Shown here piece by piece: positions 12,669-17,727 of a stretch of DNA of 17,727 nucleotides (the first letter of the stretch is position 1; each line of letters starts with the position of its first letter). The notes under the pieces are model-generated. The model searched no databases. It saw nothing but the letters and a program-made list of their open reading frames with translations, and had not been told where the DNA came from. The translations under genes were made by a program, and so were the position numbers. This DNA is from Clostridiales bacterium (GTDB lineage: Bacteria; Bacillota; Clostridia; Oscillospirales; Oscillospiraceae), in the NCBI GenBank assembly GCA_021205375.1, contig JAJPXR010000081.1, positions 1 through 17,727 of the forward strand, in the 5' to 3' direction.

Positions 12669-13811
12669 TCAGACCAGCCGGTAAAAGAACTCCATCTCGT
12701 CCCCGGCGGTCCCGGCGAAAATCCGGTGCATTTCCTCGGTGACGGTGCCCAGCCGGGTCATGTCTTGGTAGAGGTTGGCGTTGGTACACCAGACGTTGCC
12801 CTCCTGCACCGCCTTGAAGTCCCCCAGCAGCTCATTCAGGGACAAAAAGTCCTCCAGCGTGCTGAGCTGGCCGTCGATGGTGCTGTTGTAGAGGACGATG
12901 TCCGCGTCTTTGGCGGTGGCGTAAAATTCCTCCAGCGTCATGCTGACGGTGGCAGTGGCGGTCTCGTCATCCCCCAAGTCGTCGAAGAGGTACTCCCCGC
13001 CCGCAAGGGAAATCATCTGGGTCACATAGTCGCCGCTCTTGCGCACCACGGCATAGCCGCCGGTGGAGCTGATGTAGAAATAGGCCACGGTTTTGCCGGT
13101 GGGTTCCTCAGAGGCCACGCTGTTCAGCGCTTCCTCCTGTTCCTGAAACAGGGCCTCCGCCTCGTCCTCCTTGCCTAGCAGGGCGGCGTAGAGCTTGACC
13201 CACTCGGTCCGGCCAAGGGGGTGGGTCTCGTAGCTGGAGTAGTCCACCAGCACAGGGATGCCCAGTTCTTCCAGCTTCTCTTTGACCTCAGGGCTGTGGT
13301 AGATCATGGTGGACTGGACGGACAGGCGGCAGCCGGAGGAGACGATCAGCTCGTAATCCGGCTCGCTGTACTTCCCTGCGTAGACGATTTCCCCTGCTTC
13401 CATGGCAAGGCGGGCGTTGTCGATGGTCCACCCGTCGGCCTGGGTGCCGGAAAGGGTGATGGCGTCCAGCCCGTCCAGAGCATCGAACAGGCACATGGCG
13501 GCGGTGGCCACCAGGTACACGTCGGAGAGGGGCTGTTGAATCACAGGTATATCCGTCTCCGGCACGTCCGCCCCCTCCGGCACCACCAGAAACTGGTCGC
13601 CGCTGGCGATGGAGAGCAGAGTGTAGCCTCCCTCGTAGTAATCCACCGCGAACTCGTGGGCGTAGGACAGCTCCAGACTGCCGGTGTAGGTCAAACCACA
13701 GAAGTCCTCCGCCGGGACGTGGCTCCACTCGCTGTCCTCACCGGCGCTCTGGCATCCAACCAGGGACAACACCAGCACCGCCGCCAGCAACAGGGTTGAA
13801 AATCGCTTCAC
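12669..13811 (-). CDS. BtuF/FhuD-like ABC transporter substrate-binding lipoprotein
   Basis: This 380-residue class III periplasmic-binding-type protein (PF01497-like) has lipobox LVGC, Cys20. The two-lobe pattern is visible: an N-terminal lobe with PLSDVYLVATAAMCLFDALDGL and DYELIVSSGCRLSVQSTM, a helix linker with EWVKLYAALLGKEDEAEALF, and a C-terminal lobe with TVAYFYISSTGGYAVVRKSG, SLAGGEYLFDDLG, TLEEFYATAKDADIVLYN and VQEGNVWCTNANLYQ. Family members bind corrinoids, siderophores or haem; the upstream cobalamin riboswitch favours a corrinoid. The start is GTG at 13811, and its GTGA overlaps the upstream stop codon by 4 bp with no strong ribosome site of its own, so translation is probably coupled. 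No permease or ATPase gene adjoins. Confidence 0.85.
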   Translation of the reverse strand: MKRFSTLLLAAVLVLSLVGCQSAGEDSEWSHVPAEDFCGLTYTGSLELSYAHEFAVDYYEGGYTLLSIASGDQFLVVPEGADVPETDIPVIQQPLSDVYLVATAAMCLFDALDGLDAITLSGTQADGWTIDNARLAMEAGEIVYAGKYSEPDYELIVSSGCRLSVQSTMIYHSPEVKEKLEELGIPVLVDYSSYETHPLGRTEWVKLYAALLGKEDEAEALFQEQEEALNSVASEEPTGKTVAYFYISSTGGYAVVRKSGDYVTQMISLAGGEYLFDDLGDDETATATVSMTLEEFYATAKDADIVLYNSTIDGQLSTLEDFLSLNELLGDFKAVQEGNVWCTNANLYQDMTRLGTVTEEMHRIFAGTAGDEMEFFYRLV

Positions 13812-14335
13812 CGTTTGGCCCGCCTGGTGCTCCTGTCTCTCCGCATCCGCTGGGCGATGACGATGATGAGCAGTATGATGATGGCCCCGCCTGCGTCCAC
13901 CATGGTGGAGGAAATGGTGACGCCCTCGCTGACCTCCTCCAGCGTCTCGCTGTCGAAGTAGAGGATGTACTCGATGTCGTGGGGTTCGCTCATGGCCAGG
14001 GTCTCCGCCATGATGACCATATCCTCATCTAATACGATGGGGATTTCAAAGGTGGAGCCGTCCTCAGTGGTGGTGGGTTCATAGTCCACGCCGTCCACCG
14101 TCATCCGGTCATAGTTGGAGCTGGACCAGACCACTGTGGCGGTGACAGCCCCGTCCTCCACGACGATGTCCACCGGGGAGGCGATGGAAGCTTTGCCGGT
14201 GCCGCCGGACATGGTCAGTTCCACGGTGTAGGACCCGTCGGCGGGGGCCTCAGCGGCCAGGGCCGGGGACGCCAGCAGCAGGCAGGACAGCAGGACGAGA
14301 AGCAGTTTTTGCAGGGTTTTCGTTGTTTTTTTCAT
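13808..14335 (-). CDS. Membrane-anchored NEAT-like surface protein
   Basis: This 175-residue protein has a signal peptide (residues 1-28, ending SPALAAEA), a single beta domain (about 33-127) and a C-terminal membrane helix with basic tail (AIIILLIIVIAQRMRRDRST, then RRAKR). The domain reads DGSYTVELTMSGGTGKASI, VDIVVEDGAVTATVVWSSSN, YDRMTVDGVDYEP, STFEIPIVLDEDM and IEYILYF. This is the pattern of NEAT-like domains associated with haem, iron or corrinoid capture in Gram-positive bacteria; the family call is by pattern only. AGGAGG 7 nt before ATG sets the start at 14335. It is the first gene after the cobalamin riboswitch and is translationally coupled to the binding protein. It probably presents or relays the ligand to that lipoprotein. 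Confidence 0.7.
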   Translation of the reverse strand: MKKTTKTLQKLLLVLLSCLLLASPALAAEAPADGSYTVELTMSGGTGKASIASPVDIVVEDGAVTATVVWSSSNYDRMTVDGVDYEPTTTEDGSTFEIPIVLDEDMVIMAETLAMSEPHDIEYILYFDSETLEEVSEGVTISSTMVDAGGAIIILLIIVIAQRMRRDRSTRRAKR

Positions 14336-14354
14336 AAGGGGACCTCCTACGGGA

Positions 14355-14393
14355 CTATAAAACAACCGTCCACGAAATACTTCGCGGACGGCT
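14355..14393 (-). terminator. Second terminator hairpin, next to the ribosome site
   Basis: On the minus strand CCGTCCGCGAA-GTA-TTTCGTGGACGG is followed by TTGTTTTATAG, ending about 7 nt before the AGGAGG (14343-14348) of the first operon gene. It could be a second attenuation point under the riboswitch. Confidence 0.55.
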
Positions 14394-14410
14394 TACATAC
14401 GGAGAAACAG

Positions 14411-14474
14411 GAAAAAGAGCGCACCAAACAAACCCGCTGCCACCCGATCAAAATCGGGCGTCGGTGCGTTTTTC
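14411..14474. terminator. Riboswitch terminator (expression platform), T tracts on both sides
   Basis: CGCACC (14420-14425) pairs with GGTGCG (14463-14468), with an inner CCCGAT-CAAA-ATCGGG hairpin (14443-14458). The minus-strand reading is followed by CTCTTTTTCC, downstream of the aptamer. The plus-strand reading is followed by TTTTT. Confidence 0.65.
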
Positions 14475-14516
14475 CTTATATCCCCAGCTCCGGAAGTCCG
14501 CAGAGTTGAACATATT

Positions 14517-14693
14517 GCCGCTGTGACGCGGCAGAGCGCAGGCAAGTATTCTGGCTTATCGCCCAAGCCCGAAAGGAGCGGCTCCGGCGTCTTCCCAGGG
14601 AGACCCCAGTGACATCTGTGCCGGAGTGTTTCGGCGAATTACAGCAACGGCCTTGCGTGGGACTTTCACCCAGCTTCCATGACCTGCGCCCTC
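14517..14693 (-). promoter_or_regulatory. Cobalamin riboswitch
   Basis: On the minus strand the conserved core blocks occur in order: GGTGAAAGTCCC (14670-14659), GCTGTAATTCG, GTCACTGGGG followed by TGGGAAG, and the B12 box AAGCCAGAATACTTGCC (14557-14541). Complementary arms GCGCAGG (14689-14683) and CCTGCGC (14543-14537 region) close the P1 stem. A hairpin GCCGC-GTCACA-GCGGC (14532-14517) follows at once, in the position of the P13 kissing-loop partner; its ACAGC is complementary to the core GCTGT. Binding of adenosyl- or methylcobalamin normally turns the downstream genes off. It controls the NEAT-like, binding-protein and chelatase genes. Confidence 0.9.
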
Positions 14694-14712
14694 ATTGATT
14701 TTGTTTGGTTGG

Positions 14713-14741
14713 ATTATAGCACACAGCATCACCAAAAGCAA
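14713..14741 (-). promoter_or_regulatory. Promoter of the riboswitch operon
   Basis: TTGCTT (14736-14741), 17 bp, TATAAT (14713-14718) on the minus strand, with TGC before the -10 box. The start falls a few nucleotides upstream of the riboswitch P1 stem. Confidence 0.7.
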
Positions 14742-14855
14742 GAGCGGCGTCAAAATCTCGCCGTGCAGCCCATAAAATCTCACAATGTCAAAACAAGTGG
14801 CTGTTCTTTGTGAAAATTTTATCAATTTTTTCGACAGAAATTTTCCACAAACTAA

Positions 14856-14884
14856 TTGACAAAAATCGGAGAAATTGGGATAAT
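14856..14884 (+). promoter_or_regulatory. Promoter of folC
   Basis: TTGACA (14856-14861), 17 bp, GATAAT (14879-14884), with TGG before the -10 box (extended -10). It is divergent from the riboswitch operon promoter. Confidence 0.7.
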
Positions 14885-14937
14885 AAAAGAGCCAACCAAT
14901 TTAGTGATTTTTTACAGAATACAAAGAAGGTCTTGCT

Positions 14938-16209
14938 ATGAGTTACCAAGCCGCCCTGGATTACATCCACTCCGTCAAATGGCAAACCCGCAAGCCCGGC
15001 CTGAGCCGGACCCGCGCCCTGCTCTCCGCTCTGGGCAACCCGGAGCGAAAGCTGAAGTTTGTCCACATCGCCGGTACCAACGGCAAAGGCAGCACTGCCG
15101 CCTGCATTGCAAGCTGCCTTCGCGCCAGCGGCTACCGGGTGGGGCTTTACACCTCCCCCTATATCAACCGCTTCAACGAGCGCATCCAAGTCAACGGCGT
15201 TCCCATCAGCGACATGGCCCTGGAACAGGCGGTGAACGTCATCCGGCCCAAGGCGGACGCCATGGCCGACTCCCCTTCGGAATTTGAGCTGATCACCGCC
15301 ATCGCCTTTTACCACTTCCTGCGCCAGCGGTGTGACATCGTGGTGCTGGAGGTGGGACTGGGCGGCGCGCTGGACTCCACCAACGTCATCGGCGTGCCGG
15401 AGTGCGCCGTCATCACCGCCATCGGCCTGGACCATATGCGGGAGTTGGGGCCGACTCTGACGGACATCGCCACCGCCAAGGCGGGCATCATCAAGCCCGG
15501 CGGCGTGGTGGTCTCCTACGGTGGCCAGCCGGAAGCCGACGCCGTCATCGCCCGGGCGGTGCGGGAGCGGGGGGCCAGCCTTCGCACGGTAGATTTCAGC
15601 CAGTTGACCCTGCGGGATTACGATTTGGACGGTATTACCTTCGATTTTGGCCCGATGAAAAAGCTGCGCCTGCCGCTGATCGGCTCCTATCAGCCCAAAA
15701 ACGCCGCCACCGCCATCACTGCGCTGCTGGCCCTGCGGGAGAAGGGCTGGGACGTCCCCGACCAGTCCATCCGGGAGGGCCTGGAGAAGGTGCAGTGGCC
15801 GGGCCGGTTCGAGGTGCTGCGCAAACAGCCCCTCTTCCTGCTGGATGGCAGCCACAACGCCCACGGGATGCAGGCCACAGTGGAGAGCCTGCGGATGAAC
15901 TTCCCGGAGCAGCGCTTCACCTTCCTCTTTGCGGTCATGGCCGACAAGGACGTGGCGGAGATGATCCAACTGCTGGCGCCTCTGGCAGAGCGGTTCGTCA
16001 CCGTCACGGCGGACAACCCGCGGGCCGTCCCCGCCGGGGAGCTGGCCCGGATGCTGACGGAGGCGGGCGTGGCGGCTGTCGCTGCGCCCAGCGTAGAGGC
16101 GGGCGTGGCCCTGGCCCTGGAGCTGGCGGAGAAACGGCCTGTCTGTGCCCTGGGGACGCTGTATTTTAGTGGGGACGTGCGCCGTGCGCTGGAGGCGCTG
16201 ACAAAATAA
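14938..16209 (+). CDS. folC: Folylpolyglutamate synthase / dihydrofolate synthase
   Basis: This 423-residue ATP-dependent Mur-ligase-family enzyme adds glutamate to dihydropteroate and to reduced folates in the cytosol. Family motifs are in order: HIAGTNGKGSTAA (P-loop, about 43-55), GLYTSPYINRFNERIQVNG (about 69-87), LEVGLGGALDSTNV (about 140-153), GLDHMRELG, TAKAGIIKPG, GSYQPKNAATAI, QWPGRFEVL and DGSHNAHG. The last two mark the ATP and glutamate-binding C-terminal domain. Length is normal. AAGAAGG lies 7 nt before ATG. It is a single-gene unit; no folP, folE or folK is nearby. No clear terminator is seen after the stop codon. Confidence 0.95.
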   Translation: MSYQAALDYIHSVKWQTRKPGLSRTRALLSALGNPERKLKFVHIAGTNGKGSTAACIASCLRASGYRVGLYTSPYINRFNERIQVNGVPISDMALEQAVNVIRPKADAMADSPSEFELITAIAFYHFLRQRCDIVVLEVGLGGALDSTNVIGVPECAVITAIGLDHMRELGPTLTDIATAKAGIIKPGGVVVSYGGQPEADAVIARAVRERGASLRTVDFSQLTLRDYDLDGITFDFGPMKKLRLPLIGSYQPKNAATAITALLALREKGWDVPDQSIREGLEKVQWPGRFEVLRKQPLFLLDGSHNAHGMQATVESLRMNFPEQRFTFLFAVMADKDVAEMIQLLAPLAERFVTVTADNPRAVPAGELARMLTEAGVAAVAAPSVEAGVALALELAEKRPVCALGTLYFSGDVRRALEALTK

Positions 16210-16255
16210 GCGTCGCCCGACCATGCCCTTTTTCCGGTTTTTTCGCGGTTTTCGG

Positions 16256-16284
16256 TTGACGCTCCCTTCCAAAAACGGTATGAT
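16256..16284 (+). promoter_or_regulatory. Probable promoter for the zinc-ribbon / Ig-like protein gene
   Basis: TTGACG (16256-16261), 17 bp, TATGAT (16279-16284). The gene starts about 270 bp downstream, and repeat C and family A repeat copy 5 lie in the leader between them. Apart from these the 353-bp gap shows nothing else. Confidence 0.6.
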
Positions 16285-16351
16285 ATAAATAATGTTGATT
16301 GTTCCTTTGAATCATCTGTATCTTTTAGTGACTAGTGAGAGAGTTCTTGAC

Positions 16352-16380
16352 GTTTCGTCAGTATTTTGCCCAGCATAGTA
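16352..16380. repeat. Short repeat C, copy 2
   Basis: GTTTCGTCAGTATTTTGCCC then AGCATAGTA, a near match to 12621-12650. It is preceded by TTAGTGACTAGT (16326-16337), which also occurs near 6847-6857. Confidence 0.6.
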
Positions 16381-16430
16381 CCAGTTTTCTGAGAAGAACT
16401 ACAGAAGAACTACAATTTTGTAATTGACTA

Positions 16431-16493
16431 CCCCTCTTGCCGCCCCTGAAAGGGGAGGAGGGCCGCCGCCTTTAGGCGGTGGCGGAGGGGTTT
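16431..16493 (+). repeat. Family A repeat, copy 5
   Basis: Almost identical to copy 2 (2829-2891), with GCCGCCGCC-TTTA-GGCGGTGG and CCCCTGAAAGGGG hairpins intact. It lies in the predicted leader of the downstream gene, about 70 bp before the ATG. Its flank (TGACTGAGCAAAAGGGATAG) is a weaker match to the flanks of copies 2-4. Confidence 0.8.
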
Positions 16494-16562
16494 CGGGTTC
16501 TTGACTGAGCAAAAGGGATAGTCAAATAAATAATCATTCTGCTTTGGAAAGGGCTTCCTGCT

Positions 16563-17546
16563 ATGAAACAACGGCAAAACGAGACAAACGATTTGCTCCA
16601 CTGTAAAAACTGCGACGGGTACTATGACCCCTCCCTGCCCAACTGCCCCCGCTGCGGCGAAGAGACCGCCAACAACACCATGGAGGGCAACGGCGACCAC
16701 CTCACCGTGGACCAGTATGGCGGCGGCTACGGCCAGCCGGGGAGCGCCATCTCCCGCGCCTCTCTGATCATCATCATCGTGCTGCTGCTCATCGCCCTGG
16801 TCACGGCAATTTGGCTGTGCGTCCAGGCTCTGTCCCAGGCGACCCCTGACACCGGCGCGACTTCCTCCCAGGTGGAAGAAGTGGACCCGGCGGACACCAG
16901 CGCCCAGGGGGATGTCTCCGACAGCGCCGCCAGCAGCAGCGCCCCTGTCCAGCAGGAGCCGGAGGAAGAGGACGAAACCGTGGAGGCCGAGACGCTGACC
17001 CTGGACTTCTACGACCTGACCCTGTCCGAGGGCGAAGCCTATGACCTGACCGCCACCGTCTCCCCGGCAGAGTGGGAGGGCGACTTCACCTGGTCCAGCG
17101 ACGATGAGAGCGTGGCCACGGTGAAGCAGAACGGTGTGGTCACCTACGTGGGTGAGGGACAGTGTACCGTCACCGTGTCCGCCGGTGGGCTGACCGCCCA
17201 GTGCGTGATCCGCTGCAACGCCCCCGCCCAGGCAGAGGAGACGCAGCAGACGGCGGAAGAGACGACCAAGACCGATGAGGACGAGAAAGAGGATGAAACC
17301 GAGGCGGAGACCACCGGCAGCATCGTCGTGGAATACACGGACATCACCCTGAGCCACGTTGGGGACGGCTACACCTGCAAACCCACCGGCGGCAACGGTA
17401 CCTACACTTGGTCCAGCGCGGACAGCTCCATCGCCACGGTCAGTTCCAGCGGCTATATCGTTGGCGTGAGCAAGGGCAATACCACCGTCACCTGCACCAG
17501 CGGCAGCGAGACGTTGACCATCATCGTCCGCGTAGCCCCTGACTGA
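16563..17546 (+). CDS. Zinc-ribbon, single-span membrane protein with two Ig-like (BIG_2) domains
   Basis: This 327-residue protein has an N-terminal zinc ribbon (Cys14, Cys17, Cys28, Cys31; HCKNCDGYYDP and NCPRCGEE), one membrane helix (about 67-90), and a Ser/Asp/Glu-rich acidic linker (about 92-143). A first bacterial Ig-like group 2 domain spans about 144-217 (LDFYDLTLSEGEAYDLTATV, FTWSSDDESVATVKQNGVVT, GEGQCTVTV). After a second acidic linker, a second domain spans about 254-325 (VEYTDITLSHVGDGYTC, YTWSSADSSIATVSSSGYIV, KGNTTVTCTSG). The ribbon would face the cytosol and the Ig-like domains the outside. Ligand and role are unknown. GGAAAGGG lies about 9 nt before ATG. A terminator follows at 17645-17682. 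Confidence 0.8.
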   Translation: MKQRQNETNDLLHCKNCDGYYDPSLPNCPRCGEETANNTMEGNGDHLTVDQYGGGYGQPGSAISRASLIIIIVLLLIALVTAIWLCVQALSQATPDTGATSSQVEEVDPADTSAQGDVSDSAASSSAPVQQEPEEEDETVEAETLTLDFYDLTLSEGEAYDLTATVSPAEWEGDFTWSSDDESVATVKQNGVVTYVGEGQCTVTVSAGGLTAQCVIRCNAPAQAEETQQTAEETTKTDEDEKEDETEAETTGSIVVEYTDITLSHVGDGYTCKPTGGNGTYTWSSADSSIATVSSSGYIVGVSKGNTTVTCTSGSETLTIIVRVAPD

Positions 17547-17548
17547 TG

Positions 17549-17580
17549 AGCTGTTAGCTGTTAGCCGTTAGCTGTTAGCC
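17549..17580 (+). repeat. Family B repeat, copy 6
   Basis: AGCTGTTAGCTGTTAGCCGT and on begins 2 nt after the stop codon of the preceding gene, in sense orientation. Confidence 0.7.
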
Positions 17581-17644
17581 AGGTACAACAAACCAAAAGC
17601 GCAGAGCTGAAAAGGACAGCCTCACCAGGCGAATATACAACCCA

Positions 17645-17682
17645 AACCGGCAGAGCTTATCATAGGCTCCGCCGGTTTTTTT
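17645..17682 (+). terminator. Rho-independent terminator
   Basis: AACCGGC (17645-17651) pairs with GCCGGTT (17671-17677), with an inner AGC/GCT pairing, followed by TTTTTTT. It ends the zinc-ribbon gene transcript. I see nothing in the remaining 45 bases. Confidence 0.8.
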
Positions 17683-17727
17683 CGGTTCTATGTCAAGAGT
17701 TGGGGCAGAGAAAAATAACCCGCAAAA

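Noticed and set aside
14788..16272. Long minus-strand frame opposite folC
   Set aside because: Shadow of folC in a GC-rich gene; no ribosome site and low-complexity product.
1306..17580. Repeats considered as a CRISPR array
   Set aside because: Copies are kilobases apart, in both orientations, at gene 3' ends, with no spacers or cas genes.

Overview
The window looks like a chromosomal segment of a spore-forming, fairly GC-rich member of the Clostridia, most like the gut Oscillospiraceae. This is inferred from strong AGGAGG-type ribosome sites, consensus sigma-A promoters, a YpeB germination protein, Gram-positive lipoproteins and surface Ig-like proteins, and AT-rich intergenic gaps filled with short repeats. 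There is no rRNA, tRNA, CRISPR array or transposase.

Layout. 1-712 (minus): 5' part of a large secreted surface protein that runs off the window, with a long leader and promoter near 1000. 1355-4444 (minus): a dipeptide-use pair, pepD (M20C dipeptidase) then a YfcC/DcuC-family permease, from a consensus promoter at 4504-4532. 4631-5188 (plus): a small YcxB-like membrane protein. 5243-5638: a compact locus read here as an unannotated type I toxin-antitoxin system, with a 30-residue holin-like/BsrE-type toxin on the minus strand, a convergent antisense RNA and a shared bidirectional terminator. 5879-6766 (plus): YdiB-like shikimate/quinate dehydrogenase. 7057-8424 (minus): ypeB without sleB. 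8713-9186 (plus): LURP-one/Tubby-like protein. 9480-10502 (plus): GT2 glycosyltransferase. 10742-14741 (minus): promoter, cobalamin riboswitch, two terminators, then three envelope-anchored proteins (NEAT-like membrane protein, BtuF-like binding lipoprotein, CbiK-like chelatase lipoprotein). 14938-16209 (plus): folC. 16563-17546 (plus): zinc ribbon - membrane segment - two Ig-like domains.

How genes work together. PepD would release amino acids from dipeptides and the adjacent permease would move related solutes. The riboswitch operon is probably a B12/corrinoid (or related metal-tetrapyrrole) capture and processing system at the cell surface. Its own permease and ATPase are not in the window.

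Two dispersed repeat families run through the gaps. Family A (five copies, about 60 bp, one expanded to 131 bp) folds into paired GC-rich hairpins, and one copy keeps a hairpin while its sequence is entirely different. Family B (six copies, about 30 bp, AGCTGTTAGC-like) lies in sense orientation just after a stop codon in five of six cases. All assignments come from reading the sequence; no database search was run.
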